Positions 18,870-30,783 of a DNA stretch of 64,000 nucleotides are shown piece by piece. Source of the stretch: Mesorhizobium sp. RMAD-H1 (GTDB taxonomy: Bacteria > Pseudomonadota > Alphaproteobacteria > Rhizobiales > Rhizobiaceae); the NCBI RefSeq assembly GCF_014191375.1, contig NZ_JACHWN010000001.1:806001-870000 (forward strand). The letters run 5' to 3'. Position numbers and translations under genes: made by a program. Numbering within the stretch: the stretch's first letter is position 1; every line of letters begins with the position of its first letter. The notes under the pieces are model-generated. The model was not told the DNA's origin, did no database searches, and saw nothing but the letters and a program-made list of their open reading frames with translations.

Positions 18870-21476
18870 ATGTCTCACGAGGCAAGGACCGATCTTTATC
18901 CAAAGCCGATCGTTTCGGGCAAGAGAGGGCCCGGAGCGGCGATCAGGCTTCTGGTCCTCGGCGTCGTGCTGACGGGCGCTGCCTTTCTCTATTTCATCTT
19001 CCGCGATCAGCTTGGCGACGCCTTCCTGCTCGGTCTGCTCGGCATTCTGGCGATGATCGGCGTCTTCTATCTGTTCGGCGCGGCCATCGGCCTCATCCAG
19101 TTCACGCCGCGCGTTCTGGGCGACGATCTCGCTCACGCCTTCATCGATTCGCTGCCCGAGGGCACGGTGATCCTCGATGCCAAGGGCCGCATCGTCTATG
19201 CCAACCAGGCCTATGCCGCGATAACGGGGGCCACGGAGGCCACCGATGTGCGCACGCTCGACACCATGTTGTCGGGCGAGGTGGCGGCATCCGACGCGAT
19301 CTACCGGCTGGCCAATGCGGTGCGCGACGGCGTGCCGGCGCAGGAGGAGATCCGCCTTTCGCACGCGATGGCGCCGGCACCTGACGGCGCGGTGGCGAGC
19401 GGAGGTCCCACCTGGTATCGCATCAAGGCGCGGCCGATCGCATCCACGCCCGACCACAAGGGGCCCCTCTTTGCCTGGCAGATCGCCGATATCTCGGAGG
19501 AGCGGGCCGAGCAGGAACGCTTCTTCCAGGACCTGCAGGAAGCCATCGACCATCTCGACCACGCGCCGGCCGGCTTCTTCTCCACCGATCCGTCGGGCCG
19601 CATCATCTATCTCAACGCGACGCTTGCGGAATGGCTCGGCGTCGACCTCACCAAATTCGTTCCCGGCTCGCTGATGCTGAGCGATATCGTCGCCGGCAAC
19701 GGCATGGCGCTGATCAATGCCGTCAAGGCCGATCCGGGTTCGAGCCGCAACACGGTGATCGATCTCGACCTCGCCAAGCTGAACGGCCAGAGCCTTGCCG
19801 TGCGCTTTTACCACCGGGTGCAAGCGCAACGTGACGGCAAGCGCGGGACGAGCCGTACCATCGTGCTCAACCGCGCCGAGGGGCAGGACGCATCCGCGGC
19901 GCTCAGGGCGGCGGAAGTCCGCTTCACCCGGTTCTTCAATTCGGCGCCCATGGCGATCGCCGCCGTCGACGCCAAGGGCCAGACGGTGCGCACCAATGCG
20001 CGCTTCCTCGATATCTTCGCTCCCGTCGTCGATAGCGACGCGGTCGACCGCCGCATCAAGCTCGAAAGCGTGGTGCATGAGCGGGACCGCGATGCCTTTT
20101 CCCGGGCGCTGGCGGCCGCCTTTGCCGGTCAGGCGGAAATATCGCCGGTCGATACGGTGCTGCCGAATGACGAGCAGCGGCACATCCGCTTCTATGTAAG
20201 CCCGGTCTCCGATGTCGGGGGCGAGGGAGCCGAGGAGGCGGCGATCGTCTCGGCCGTCGAGACGACGGAGCAGAAGGCCCTGGAAGGCCAGATGGCACAG
20301 AGCCAGAAGATGCAGGCGGTGGGCCAGCTCGCCGGCGGCATCGCGCATGATTTCAACAATGTGCTGACGGCGATCATCATGTCGTCGGACCTGCTCCTGA
20401 CCAACCACCGCGCCTCCGATCCGTCCTTCCCGGATATCATGAACATCAAGCAGAACGCCAACCGCGCCGCCTCGCTGGTGCGCCAGTTGCTCGCCTTCTC
20501 GCGCCGGCAGACGCTGCGGCCGGAGGTGCTTGATCTCACGGATGTCCTGGCCGATCTCAGGATGCTGCTCGCCCGCCTCGTCGGCAAGGACGTCGAATTG
20601 AAGATCGACCACGGCCGCGATCTGTGGCCCGTGCGCGCCGATCTCGGGCAGTTCGAGCAGGTGGCGGTCAATCTGGCGGTGAATGCGCGCGACGCCATGC
20701 CGGAGGGCGGCACGGTCACCATCCGCACCCGCAATGTGAGCCAGGCGGAGGCGGCCACCTTCAACTATCGCGAGCTCCCGGCCGCCGATTACGTGCTCGT
20801 CGAGGTCGAGGACACAGGCACCGGCATCGCGCCCGATGTGATCGAGAAGATCTTCGAGCCCTTCTTCACCACCAAGGAAGTCGGCAAGGGCACCGGTCTC
20901 GGCCTGTCCATGGTCTACGGGATCATCAAGCAGACGGGCGGCTTCATCTATTGCGATTCGGAAGTGGGCAAGGGCACCATTTTCAAGATCTTCCTGCCGC
21001 GGCACGTGGCGGCGGCGGGCGCCGCCGAGGATGCATCCGCGGAAAACGGCAGGAAGGAAGCCGCGAAGGAAAAGAAGGTCGAAAAGCCGCGGGACCTTTC
21101 CGGCTCGGCGACCGTGCTTCTCGTCGAGGACGAGGACGCGGTGCGCATGGGCGGGGTGAGGGCGCTGCAGTCGCGCGGCTATACGGTGCACGAGGCATCG
21201 TCCGGCGTGGAGGCGCTGGAAGTGCTCGCCGGCCTCGGCGGCAAGGTGGACATCGTGGTTTCCGACGTCGTCATGCCCGAGATGGACGGTCCGACGCTCC
21301 TGCGCGAATTGCGCAAGGAGCATCCCAACATCAAGTTCATCTTCGTATCGGGCTATGCCGAGGACGCTTTTGCCAAGAATCTGCCAGCTGACGCCAAGTT
21401 CGGCTTCCTGCCCAAGCCCTTCTCGCTCAAGCAGCTGGCCACCGCCGTGAAGGAAATGCTCGAAGCGGACGACTGA
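18870..21476 (+). CDS. cckA: Cell-cycle hybrid histidine kinase CckA
   Basis: Membrane hybrid kinase/phosphatase that feeds the ChpT-CtrA phosphorelay controlling the alphaproteobacterial cell cycle. Order: two membrane helices (~25-75), PAS-like sensor domains (~90-200, ~215-330, ~345-460), HisKA with [14 protein letters not shown] (phospho-accepting His493), HATPase with [24 protein letters not shown] and [14 protein letters not shown], and a C-terminal receiver with [10 protein letters not shown] (Asp799) and PKPF. 868 residues. The start at 18870 follows GAGG; a TTG three codons upstream is possible. Not in an operon with its known partners. Confidence 0.92.
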   Translation: MSHEARTDLYPKPIVSGKRGPGAAIRLLVLGVVLTGAAFLYFIFRDQLGDAFLLGLLGILAMIGVFYLFGAAIGLIQFTPRVLGDDLAHAFIDSLPEGTVILDAKGRIVYANQAYAAITGATEATDVRTLDTMLSGEVAASDAIYRLANAVRDGVPAQEEIRLSHAMAPAPDGAVASGGPTWYRIKARPIASTPDHKGPLFAWQIADISEERAEQERFFQDLQEAIDHLDHAPAGFFSTDPSGRIIYLNATLAEWLGVDLTKFVPGSLMLSDIVAGNGMALINAVKADPGSSRNTVIDLDLAKLNGQSLAVRFYHRVQAQRDGKRGTSRTIVLNRAEGQDASAALRAAEVRFTRFFNSAPMAIAAVDAKGQTVRTNARFLDIFAPVVDSDAVDRRIKLESVVHERDRDAFSRALAAAFAGQAEISPVDTVLPNDEQRHIRFYVSPVSDVGGEGAEEAAIVSAVETTEQKALEGQMAQSQKMQAVGQLAGGIAHDFNNVLTAIIMSSDLLLTNHRASDPSFPDIMNIKQNANRAASLVRQLLAFSRRQTLRPEVLDLTDVLADLRMLLARLVGKDVELKIDHGRDLWPVRADLGQFEQVAVNLAVNARDAMPEGGTVTIRTRNVSQAEAATFNYRELPAADYVLVEVEDTGTGIAPDVIEKIFEPFFTTKEVGKGTGLGLSMVYGIIKQTGGFIYCDSEVGKGTIFKIFLPRHVAAAGAAEDASAENGRKEAAKEKKVEKPRDLSGSATVLLVEDEDAVRMGGVRALQSRGYTVHEASSGVEALEVLAGLGGKVDIVVSDVVMPEMDGPTLLRELRKEHPNIKFIFVSGYAEDAFAKNLPADAKFGFLPKPFSLKQLATAVKEMLEADD

Positions 21477-21613
21477 CGGTTTTCAGCGTATGGTTCTGTC
21501 GTTCGCCTCTTGCAACCGGACCGCAGAACTGCATTAACTTCCCTACACAAGTGGTGCCAACATCTTGTATTTAGACCAATCGCCCCAGGGGGGCTCTCAT
21601 GAAGGAGGAAATC

Positions 21614-22720
21614 ATGCGTTTTTCGTTGTTTTCTGGGGTTACGCTAGCGGCGAGCATCATGTTCGTGCCGCTGGCGCAAGCTGATATCACCATCGGCCTC
21701 ATCGCGCCGGTGACGGGGCCGGTGGCGGCCTATGGCATTCAGGTCAAGAACGGCACTGAAAGCGCCGTCGAGGCCATCAACAAGGCCGGCGGCATCAACG
21801 GCGAGAAGATCGTGCTGAAGCTCGTCGATGACGCCGGCGAGCCCAAGCAGGCCGTCTCCGTCGCCAACCAGCTCGTCGGCGACAATATCCGCTTTGTGGT
21901 CGGCCCGGTGCTGTCCGGCACCTCGATGCCCGTCTCCGACATTCTGGCGGAGAACGGCGCCCTGATGGTGACGCCGACCGCGACGACGCCGGCCCTGACC
22001 AACCGCGATCTGTGGAACGTGTTCCGCACCTGCGGCCGTGACGATCAGCAGGCGGAAGTGGCCGCCAATTACGTGCTGAAGAACATGAAGGACAAGCGCA
22101 TCGCCATCGTCAACGACAAGGGTCCCTACGGCAAGGGCCTTGCCGATGCCTTCAAGGCGACGCTGAACAAGGGCGGCGTCGAGGAAGTGCTCGACGAGTC
22201 GCTCAATGTCGGCGACAAGGATTTCGGCGCGCTCGTCACCAAGCTCAAGGCTGCGAATGTCGACGTGATCTATTTCGGCGGCTACCATCCCGAGGGCGGC
22301 CTCCTGGTCCGCCAGCTCAGGGATCAGGGCGTGAAGGCCACGATTATCGGCGGCGAAGGCCTGTCGAACACCGAATATTGGGCGATCGGCGGCGACGCCG
22401 CTGCCGGCACGATCTTCACCAACGCGGTCGACGCCACCAAGAACCCGGCGGCTGCCGACGTGATCAAGGCGCTTGAGGAAAAGAATATCCCCGCCGAGGC
22501 GTTTACGCTCAATGCCTACGCCGCGGTGCAGGTCCTCAAGGCCGGCATCGAGAAGGCGGGCTCGGCGGACGACGCCCAGGCGGTCGCCACGGCGCTGAAA
22601 TCCGGCGAAGCCATCGACACGGTGATCGGCAAGCTGACCTATGGCGAAAGCGGCGACCTGTCCTCGCCCAGCTTCTCGCTCTACAAATGGGAAGGCGGCA
22701 AGATCGTCGCGGCCGAGTAA
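21614..22720 (+). CDS. Branched-chain amino acid ABC transporter substrate-binding protein
   Basis: Periplasmic LivJ/LivK-type binding protein (Peripla_BP_6), 368 residues. It has a Sec signal ([23 protein letters not shown]) followed by [18 protein letters not shown], the standard N-terminal strand, and [20 protein letters not shown]. No permease or ATPase genes lie beside it, so it is an orphan receptor. Start set at 21614 because AAGGAGG sits just upstream; the earlier ATG at 21599 would put that site inside the gene. A strong terminator follows. The ligand is probably a hydrophobic amino acid, but this is inferred from the family only. Confidence 0.9.
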   Translation: MRFSLFSGVTLAASIMFVPLAQADITIGLIAPVTGPVAAYGIQVKNGTESAVEAINKAGGINGEKIVLKLVDDAGEPKQAVSVANQLVGDNIRFVVGPVLSGTSMPVSDILAENGALMVTPTATTPALTNRDLWNVFRTCGRDDQQAEVAANYVLKNMKDKRIAIVNDKGPYGKGLADAFKATLNKGGVEEVLDESLNVGDKDFGALVTKLKAANVDVIYFGGYHPEGGLLVRQLRDQGVKATIIGGEGLSNTEYWAIGGDAAAGTIFTNAVDATKNPAAADVIKALEEKNIPAEAFTLNAYAAVQVLKAGIEKAGSADDAQAVATALKSGEAIDTVIGKLTYGESGDLSSPSFSLYKWEGGKIVAAE

Positions 22721-22749
22721 GCCGTTCTTTTAAGGCTGAATACAGAAGA

Positions 22750-22786
22750 AAGCCGCCGCTTCGAGGCCCGAAGCGGCGGCTTTTTT
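22750..22786 (+). terminator. Strong, possibly bidirectional terminator
   Basis: A 13-bp perfect stem (GCCGCCGCTTCG core) with a short GGCC-type loop and T6 on the plus strand. The minus strand reads AAGCCGCCGC stem then TTCTTCTG, so it may also end groEL transcription arriving from the right. Confidence 0.85.
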
Positions 22787-22810
22787 GGTCTGCGGACCGG
22801 ATGGCGGGTA

Positions 22811-24451
<1,641 letters not shown>

Positions 24452-24482
24452 TCATGAGGCAGTATCATCGACCGGTCGGCTT

Positions 24483-24797
24483 TCAGGCAGCCTTCGCCTG
24501 CGCGGCATCGGCCTCCACGATGCCCATCACATCGGCTTCCTTCATGATCAGCAGATCCTCGCCATTGAGCTTGATCTCGGTGCCCGACCATTTGCCGAAG
24601 AGGATGCGGTCGCCGACCTTCACCTCCAGCGGCTGCAACTGCCCGCTTTCGTTGCGGGCGCCCGCGCCGACGGCGATCACCTCGCCTTCCTGCGGCTTTT
24701 CCTTGGCGGTGTCGGGGATGATGATGCCACCGGCCGTTCGTTCCTCGGCCTCGACGCGGCGAACAAGAATGCGATCATGCAATGGGCGGAACTTCAT
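24483..24797 (-). CDS. groES: Co-chaperonin GroES (10 kDa)
   Basis: Heptameric lid of GroEL, 104 residues. Starts [20 protein letters not shown] with mobile-loop [20 protein letters not shown], and ends with the [14 protein letters not shown] strand. GGAGGAGAAC lies just before the ATG at 24797; the longer open frame upstream has no family match. First gene of the groESL operon. A heat-shock-type promoter candidate lies about 100 bases upstream; no CIRCE element was seen. Confidence 0.96.
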   Translation of the reverse strand: MKFRPLHDRILVRRVEAEERTAGGIIIPDTAKEKPQEGEVIAVGAGARNESGQLQPLEVKVGDRILFGKWSGTEIKLNGEDLLIMKEADVMGIVEADAAQAKAA

Positions 24798-24898
24798 TGT
24801 TCTCCTCCTGGACAAACAAGGGTGGAAAGCTCCTCGTGCCGGGCCGGATACGCCCGGCACGGGACGCGCAACCCGTTCACGGCATCGCGCGCGCGAAA

Positions 24899-24928
24899 AA
24901 TCTGGTTGCGCCGAAAATCCGTTTCAAG
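24899..24928 (-). promoter_or_regulatory. Candidate RpoH (sigma-32) promoter of groESL
   Basis: On the minus strand CTTGAAA (24922-24928) is followed after 16 bases by CCAGATT (24899-24905), resembling the alphaproteobacterial heat-shock promoter pattern. The -10 part is imperfect. Confidence 0.35.
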
Positions 24929-25016
24929 AGGAGTATAGCAGAAAAATTCAGGGCATCGCAGCAGCCTGGCGGGAGGCCTTCTACGGCGTGATTTTTCCGC
25001 TGCCATCCGGCCTGGC

Positions 25017-25238
25017 CTACATCTCTTCCTCCTCGTCCTGCGACAGGAGATCGACGAGTGCCGCCGCCCGTCCGGAGGGAGGCGGAATTCCCTCCTTCAC
25101 CAGCGCCTCGTCATTGTTGATCCATCCCCATGCACGAACGAGCTCTTCGAGCGTCGCACCGGTAGTCACGATATCGGCGACCAGCGTGTCGTCGACCGGC
25201 CCCAGCACGGAGATGACCTCTTCTCGGGTGATGCTCAC
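25017..25238 (-). CDS. Small acidic conserved hypothetical protein
   Basis: A 73-residue protein. The GTG at 25238 is chosen because GAGGAGGG lies 8 bases upstream; the open frame extends to 25307 without a ribosome site. Sequence begins (V)SITREEVISVLGPVDDTLVA and contains DIVTTGATLEELVRAWGWIN and LPSGR-like PPPSGRAAALVDLLSQDEEEE. It is helical, acidic at the C-terminus, with no membrane segment or known motif. It lies upstream of groES on the same strand with a 219-base gap; I see no proof of co-transcription. Function unknown. Confidence 0.7.
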   Translation of the reverse strand: MSITREEVISVLGPVDDTLVADIVTTGATLEELVRAWGWINNDEALVKEGIPPPSGRAAALVDLLSQDEEEEM

Positions 25239-25554
25239 GATCGCAACCCTCCTCGATCCGATCCGGACTATGGTCCTTCCTCCGACCAGATAGGCAAACG
25301 CAGGCAACGATCAACGGTTGCACGAAGGTTTGTTTTGCCGGCGCGCCGGCGCGCGATGACGCGCGCCGGCCAATGCATCGTCCCGGAGCCATTATCCTTT
25401 TGTACTAACGACTTTCCGATTTATATGCATTTTTAAGTATTTACTTTCCTGTGTTCTATCGCCTCAAAGGTCTTTTTAGTGGTTCCCATCTGCGTCATCT
25501 GCAAATAATATCATTTTTTAAACGGGGAAAAGACAGGCTGTTGGGGAGGGCGGT
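25239..25554. other. 316-base intergenic region
   Basis: Divergent promoter region between the small acidic protein and the GGDEF-EAL gene. It contains a GC palindrome (GGCGCGCCGGCGCGC near 25340) and an A+T-rich right half. No gene seen. Confidence 0.4.
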
Positions 25555-27951
25555 GTGCTGACCGTATACAATTGTATTGTCAACGAGCATGATCTGAGGC
25601 TGGTGCTGCTGGCCGCGGTCGTCTGCGCGCTTGCCTCCTTTGCCGCGGTCAATCTCATGCGTTACGCCCGCAGGTCCAACGCCCCGGGGTTGTGGCTTGC
25701 GGTCGCGGCGGTTGCCTGCGGCTTCGGCATCTGGGCCACGCATTTCATCGCCATGCTCGCCTTTTCCCCCGAATTGCCGCAGGGCTACGATATCGCGCTT
25801 GCCGCCGTTTCGCTGGTCATGGCGGTGGTGATGACGGGCCTTGGCGGTCTGGTGGCGGTGAAAAGCCGGCACGCCTATGCGGATCTCCTTGGTGGGGCCA
25901 TTGTCGGCGGCGGCATTGCGGCAATGCATTTCACCGGTATGGCGGCTTTCAAGGTTGAGGGGCGCATCGCCTGGGATCCCGCATTCGTCATCGCGGCCAT
26001 CGCGCTGGGTGTGCTCCTCGGGGCCGCCGCGATGCGCACCGCATTCCGCGCCGGCGCCGGAATGAAGGGCAAGATCGCGGGCGCCGCGCTTCTCACCCTC
26101 GCCATATGCAGCCATCATTTCACCGCCATGGGCGCGGTCACCATCTTGCCCGATCCCTCGGTCAGCGTTCCCGCCACCGCGATCGCCTCGGGCTGGCTTG
26201 CAGCGGGGATCGCCTTCGCCAGCATCGTCGTGCTGCTTTCGGCGCTGGCCGTGGCGGCTCTCGATATGCGCAGTCGCCGCACGGCTACGGAAATGGATCG
26301 CATGCGCAAGCTCGTCAATGCGGCGGTCGAGGGGCTCGTCATCTGCGACGGGGACATCATCGTCACCGCCAATGAGAGCTTTTCCGTCCTTTCCGGCGTC
26401 GGCAGCCAGGCGCTCATCGGCGCTTCGATCGGGGCGATGCTGCCCGACGCCCATGTCCGCGGCAAGCTGGCAGGCGGCCACAACGGCGTGCTGGAGACGG
26501 ATCTGAGGACGGGGAAGGGCGAGCTGATCCCGGTGGAGCTGATCGCCCAGAACATCGAGTTCGGCGGCAAGCGGCACCGGGCCATCGCCATCCGCGACCT
26601 GCGTGCCCGCAAGGAGGCGGAGGCCCATATCAGCTATCTCGCGCATCACGACATGCTGACCGGCCTGCCGAACCGCCGCAGCTTTGCGGCGAGGCTCGAC
26701 CAGCTGATCGCGGCCACCGACATCCGCGGAGAAAACCGCGTCGCCCTGCTTTGCCTGGACCTCGACCGGTTCAAGGAGGTGAACGATCTCTTCGGGCATG
26801 CGGCCGGCGACGAGATCTTGCAGAAGGTGGCGACGACGGTCAGTCGCCTGCTGGGCAGCGAGGACATGCTGGCCCGCCTCGGCGGCGACGAGTTCGCCAT
26901 CATCATGCCCGGCATTTCCGGTACAGCCGCCGTCAGCCGGCTGGCGGAAGACATTCTGGAGGCCCTCCAATCGGAAAGCGAGGCATCCCCCATGCGCTCG
27001 ATCGTGTCGAGCAGCATCGGCATCGCCATCTTTCCGACCGACGGCACGGACCGCGAGACATTGCTGAACCATGCCGACACGGCGCTCTACCGCTCCAAGG
27101 CCGAGGGGCGCAACACCTATCGTTTCTTCGAGGCGAGGATGGGCGAGGAGGCGAAGGAGCGCCGGCTGATCGAGCATGAATTGCGCCGGGCGGTATCGGG
27201 GGGCGAGCTGAAGCTCGTCTATCAGCCGCAGATACAGATCGACAGCGGCGAGGTCATCGGCTTCGAGGCGCTGCTGCGCTGGCACAATAGGCGGCGCGGC
27301 GATGTGCCGCCGAATGTCTTCATCCCCATTGCCGAGGAAAGCGGCCTCATCGTCGAGCTCGGCGACTGGGTGCTGCTGGAGGCCTGCCGCGAGGCCGCCT
27401 CATGGGACGAGCCTCTGACGGTGGCGGTCAACGTCTCGGCTGTCCAGCTGCACAGCCAGGAATTCCCGCACAAGGTGCATGACGTGCTCATCAGGACGGG
27501 CCTGCCGCCGCACAGGCTGGAGCTCGAGATCACCGAGACGGCGCTGATCAAGGACATGAACCGCGCGCTGGCCGCCTTGCGTCAGGTGAAATCGCTGGGC
27601 GTGCGCGTCGCCATGGACGATTTCGGCACCGGCTATTCCTCGCTCTCGAACATCCGGGCCTTTCCGTTCGATGTCATCAAGATCGACCGCTCCTTCATCA
27701 AGTCGGTCGACAAGAACGAGCAGGCCGCCGCCATCGTCCGCGCCGTCCTGGGGCTAGGCCGCGGGCTGGGCCTGCCGGTCATGGCCGAAGGGATCGAGAC
27801 GTCGGACGAGCTGCGTTTCCTGACGGATGAATATTGTGCGGCGGGGCAGGGGTTCCATCTTGGTGAGCCGGCTGCGATCGAGCATTTCGATCATATCGTG
27901 CGCACCGGCAGCCGCTTTGGCAAGCGGAAGGCGGCCGCTGCCGCTTCGTGA
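25555..27951 (+). CDS. MHYT-PAS-GGDEF-EAL cyclic-di-GMP enzyme
   Basis: A 798-residue inner-membrane protein. The N-terminal MHYT sensor (seven helices, ~10-240) keeps the repeated motifs ATHFIAMLAF, MHFTGMAAF and HHFTAMGAV, thought to bind copper. A short PAS domain follows (~250-350). The GGDEF domain (~360-520) has an intact ARLGGDEF, but the inhibitory RxxD site is GSED, so product feedback is likely lost. The EAL domain (~540-785) has GFEALLRW, NVSAVQL, ELEITET, DDFGTGYSS, KIDRSF and AEGIET, so it looks active. GTG start at 25555 with GGGGAGGG upstream. Net c-di-GMP effect cannot be told. Confidence 0.92.
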   Translation: MLTVYNCIVNEHDLRLVLLAAVVCALASFAAVNLMRYARRSNAPGLWLAVAAVACGFGIWATHFIAMLAFSPELPQGYDIALAAVSLVMAVVMTGLGGLVAVKSRHAYADLLGGAIVGGGIAAMHFTGMAAFKVEGRIAWDPAFVIAAIALGVLLGAAAMRTAFRAGAGMKGKIAGAALLTLAICSHHFTAMGAVTILPDPSVSVPATAIASGWLAAGIAFASIVVLLSALAVAALDMRSRRTATEMDRMRKLVNAAVEGLVICDGDIIVTANESFSVLSGVGSQALIGASIGAMLPDAHVRGKLAGGHNGVLETDLRTGKGELIPVELIAQNIEFGGKRHRAIAIRDLRARKEAEAHISYLAHHDMLTGLPNRRSFAARLDQLIAATDIRGENRVALLCLDLDRFKEVNDLFGHAAGDEILQKVATTVSRLLGSEDMLARLGGDEFAIIMPGISGTAAVSRLAEDILEALQSESEASPMRSIVSSSIGIAIFPTDGTDRETLLNHADTALYRSKAEGRNTYRFFEARMGEEAKERRLIEHELRRAVSGGELKLVYQPQIQIDSGEVIGFEALLRWHNRRRGDVPPNVFIPIAEESGLIVELGDWVLLEACREAASWDEPLTVAVNVSAVQLHSQEFPHKVHDVLIRTGLPPHRLELEITETALIKDMNRALAALRQVKSLGVRVAMDDFGTGYSSLSNIRAFPFDVIKIDRSFIKSVDKNEQAAAIVRAVLGLGRGLGLPVMAEGIETSDELRFLTDEYCAAGQGFHLGEPAAIEHFDHIVRTGSRFGKRKAAAAAS

Positions 27952-28168
27952 GGCAGGCTCGCGCTCGAGCCCGGCCCAGTTGCTCCGCTTCTTCCGGCTT
28001 TCCCGCGTACCGTCGATCGCAGGCCCGCGTCGCTCATCGCGAGGAGGGCAGGGCGGTGACCGGACTGTCTTTATGGAAAGGCTTCTGTAGAAAGGCGAAA
28101 TTGGCCATTGAAGCGGCGGAAGCCTTCGGCTAGAAACGCAACGCGCATCCGGTTCTGCCCGGATGTCT

Positions 28169-28245
28169 GCACCCGTAGCTCAGCTGGATAGAGTGCTGCC
28201 CTCCGAAGGCAGAGGTCACAGGTTCGAATCCTGTCGGGTGCGCCA
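28169..28245 (+). tRNA. tRNA-Arg (anticodon CCG)
   Basis: 77 nucleotides including an encoded CCA. Acceptor stem GCACCCG / CGGGTGC, D arm GCTCAGCTGGATAGAGC-like, anticodon loop CTCCGAA (anticodon CCG at 28203-28205), and T arm CAGGTTCGAATCCTG are all complete. It reads CGG codons. It marks the left edge of the accessory region, next to a recombinase remnant. Confidence 0.96.
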
Positions 28246-28255
28246 TTCTCGAACA

Positions 28256-28650
28256 AAAGAGAGAACTGCGGGCGGGGTCTTTCCCGTTTCTTGAGAGGCT
28301 GCCTTTGCAAGGATCGCCTTCGAGCCGCTGATCCTGATCTCTTCCTTCGTAACACGCACCTCCTGCATGAGGATTCGCGCATAGGCCTGCCGGAATTCCG
28401 GGGAGCCGTTCGTCAGCCGGTCGCACAATAATCGGGCGAACCGCTCGAGGGCGGGCGGACCGCCGGTTGCAGCTGTCACTGCGGTTGAAATGGTATCTGC
28501 CGATATAAGTGGCGGACGTCAGCAGATCGTGGATGCCTCCGGTGGAAAGAAAACCGCGATCCGTGCCGGGTGATGGCGCGTTCGTTGAGGTAAGTCGCGA
28601 TCGCCTTCACACCCAGCGGCCGCCCGCGCTCAGCCGAAGCCAGGTCGCAG
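28256..28650 (-). pseudogene. Serine-recombinase remnant beside tRNA-Arg
   Basis: Pieces of a large serine recombinase (Recombinase-domain family) on the minus strand. [20 protein letters not shown] lies in one frame around 28640-28580. [20 protein letters not shown] follows in another frame around 28545-28480. A C-terminal piece ([38 protein letters not shown]) ends near 28256. The catalytic N-terminal resolvase domain is absent, there is at least one frameshift, and sequence between the second and third pieces is lost. This is a dead integration gene lying directly against the tRNA. Recognition is by eye. Confidence 0.75.
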
Positions 28651-28895
28651 CACACCCGCCAGATCGCCTATTTCCTCACCTTGCATCGGATTTTGTTCCG
28701 GTGCCAGAATAGCCGTGCAATCATCCAGACGTGGCCATCATGAGAGGGCTAGCCTGTCGATCCAGCTTCATTGATCCCTCCAGCGAACGGTGAGTTCTCC
28801 GTCAAGGGCCTGAACCGCGCGGCTGATCATTCGATGATGAAGCGTTTGCGCGTGTCGCCACTTAGCGTTTCCGAAATAGCCTTTGGTTTTATCTA

Positions 28896-29936
28896 GAGCA
28901 GGTCCTGTGATCGATGAATCAATTGTGAAGTGACTGGCTGAGCCGAAGCTGATTCAACATCCCCAGCTAAGAGGTGGATGATGGCGCAGGCATTGAGCGA
29001 TGATCTTCGGTTACGTGTGTTGAAAGCCTCAGCGGCGGGCATGTCCGCTCGGCAGGCGGCCGCCAGGTTCGGGGTTGGGATTTCGACGGCGATCCGCTGG
29101 ATAGCAAGAGCGAAGGAAGGTGAGCCGACTTCCCGGCCGCAAGGCTGGAGGCGACCGTCGGCGCTGGATGCACACGAGGCCTTCGTCGTGGCACTGATCG
29201 AAAACCGTAAGGACGTGACGCTCGATGAAATGGTCGAGCGCTTGTCCGTTGAGCGGCAGGTGAAGATCAGCCGGAGTGCACTTGGCGGCTGGCTGCGAAG
29301 ACGCGGGTGGACGTTTAAAAAAGTCCGCACATGCATTGGAGCAAGACCGGCCGGATGTCCTGAAGCGTCGGCGCATCTGGTTTGATGGTCAGCTCGATCT
29401 CGATCCGGAGAAGCTGATCTTTATCGATGAAACCGGCCTTTCAACAAAGATGGCACGTCTGCGTGGACGTGCGCTTCGAGGCGAGCGTTGCCGAGCAGGC
29501 GTGCCGCACGGACATTGGAAAACAACGACATTCACCGGAGCACTGCGCCTTACCGGAATGACCGCACCGTTTGTTTACGATGGCGCAATGAACGGTAACG
29601 TCTTTCTGGCCTACGTCGAGCAGGTGCTGGTCCCGACCCTTCAGGCCGGGGACATCGTCGTGATGGACAACTTGCCGGCACACAAGACAGCCGGAGTTCG
29701 CGATGCCATCGAGCGCGCCGGCGCTAAACTCATGTTCCTCCCGCCCTACAGCCCCGACTTTAATCCAATCGAAAACGCATTCTCCAAACTGAAAGCCATG
29801 TTGCGAGGCCGGGCGGAGCGAAAGATCGACGCCCTCTGGGGCGCAGTCGGTGCTTTGATCCCTCGCTTCACACCGGCAGAATGCGCCAACTACTTCAGGG
29901 CCGCAGGATATGACCCGGATTGAACAGGATCTGCTC
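28896..29936 (+). mobile_element. IS630-family insertion sequence
   Basis: 1041 bp, flanked by TA on both sides (28894-28895 and 29937-29938), as expected of IS630/Tc1 elements. Ends are imperfect inverted repeats GAGCAGGTCCTGT and ACAGGATCTGCTC. One transposase gene in two frames fills it. It interrupts a leftward gene described at 28768-30143. Confidence 0.9.
28978..29923 (+). CDS. IS630 transposase, two overlapping frames
   Basis: DDE transposase in two pieces. The first frame (28978-29385) has the helix-turn-helix: [20 protein letters not shown] then [18 protein letters not shown]. The second (entering near 29312, ending 29923) has the catalytic residues: LIFIDETG (first Asp), VVMDNLPAH (second Asp) and [11 protein letters not shown] (Glu). 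The family-like reading switches at TTTAAAAAAG (29314-29323), WTFKK then [12 protein letters not shown], requiring a +1 or -2 shift. This could be programmed slippage on the A-run, common in this family, or a loss of two A's. Activity is therefore uncertain. Confidence 0.88.
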
Positions 29937-30329
29937 TAGTGCGTCCAAATCTCTCATCGAATAATTAAATTCGAAGCACCTCAGTCGAATGGCATCGAGA
30001 ATCGGATAACCTGTTGCTTTCAATGGTGCCTTCAGGCGGTATATTCCGCGATACCGACAGATTTTCCTAGTCTGCGTTAATGTTCTATGCGGGAACGCTA
30101 TTCGGATCTCATCGGGTGTCTCATTTGGAACGATCTTCCGCATTTTCGAAAGTTCGCAAGCGGTGACTAAATTCCGTTTGGGCAGAGGCCAAGCCTTTGA
30201 CGACGATCCCTTATGGAAAAGTACGAGCGGTAAGGCAACTTCTTGCGAAGTATGGAATAATCGTGGCCATACTTCCTGCAGAGTTGGTCTTCTTCGGGTG
30301 TCCATACAGCACGGCCATTTGGCGTTGTC

Positions 30330-30718
30330 CCGCGTGAATGGATGCGGCGAACTGAGCGATCTGATCGCTCGTCGTGGCAAGCCGGGAATGATCGTGTCCG
30401 ACAACGGCACCGAGTTTACTTCGAACGCTATCCTGGCCTGATCGAAGGATCATCGAGTCGAATGGCACTACATCGCGCCCGGCAAGCCGATGGCAGAACG
30501 GTTACGTCGAGAGCTTCAACAGGCGGATGCGCGACGAACTCTCGACTGAAAGCCTGTTCTTCGGTCTCGATCATGCTCGCAGCGCCATCACCGGATGGGT
30601 GGAGGATTTCAATATGACGAGGCCACACTCCTCGCTTGGCGATCAAACCTCGGCGGTCTTCGCCGGGACCCTAGCCGCAACCGGTAATCCGGCTGCTCAA
30701 CCCGCGCCTCGGGCGTAA
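30330..30718 (+). pseudogene. IS3-family transposase (OrfB) relic
   Basis: C-terminal half of an rve-type integrase: LIARRGKPGMIVSDNGTEFT, then SNAILA followed by a TGA (30439-30441) in place of the usual Trp codon, then KDHRVEWHYIAPGKPM, a one-base insertion at 30493 (ATGGCAGAAC), and NGYVESFNRRMRDELSTESL onward in a new frame to the end at 30718. The N-terminal half and OrfA are missing. Nonfunctional relic of the IS407/ISRm-like type. Confidence 0.8.
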
Positions 30719-30783
30719 CAGAAACGGTCAAGGCTCTAATCGCGCTGGATGAAAACTCAGTGGCAGGTCAGTCAGAGGCGTCA

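Larger units (their letters stand above)
28768..30143 (-). pseudogene. Small gene split by the IS630 element
   Basis: Part 1 runs from an ATG at 30143 to 29937 (69 codons: MRKIVPNETPDEIRIAFPHR onward, ending FEFNYSMRDLDAL). Part 2 runs from 28893 to a TGA at 28768 (DKTKGYFGNAKWRHAQTLHH through GELTVRWRDQ). Removing the IS with one TA copy joins them in frame into a 110-residue basic protein with no stop, strong evidence that this was the target gene. The central helices (YPILDAIRLRCFEFNYSMRD) and the ALDGELTVRWRD end look like a small DNA-binding helical protein, but I do not recognise the family. It reads toward the recombinase remnant. Confidence 0.8.

Noticed and set aside
18741-21323. Very long open frame (860 codons) antisense to cckA
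   Set aside because: Mirror of a high-GC gene; Arg/His/Gly-rich composition with no motifs, while the plus strand encodes complete CckA.
24798-25016. CIRCE element (HrcA site) before groES
   Set aside because: No TTAGCACTC-N9-GAGTGCTAA-like repeat is present; only a weak RpoH-type promoter was seen.
25495-27285. 596-codon minus-strand frame across the GGDEF-EAL gene
   Set aside because: Antisense shadow; no motifs.
30144-30329. Short frames on both strands before the IS3 relic
   Set aside because: No ribosome site or family-like content; they look like scrambled intergenic DNA.
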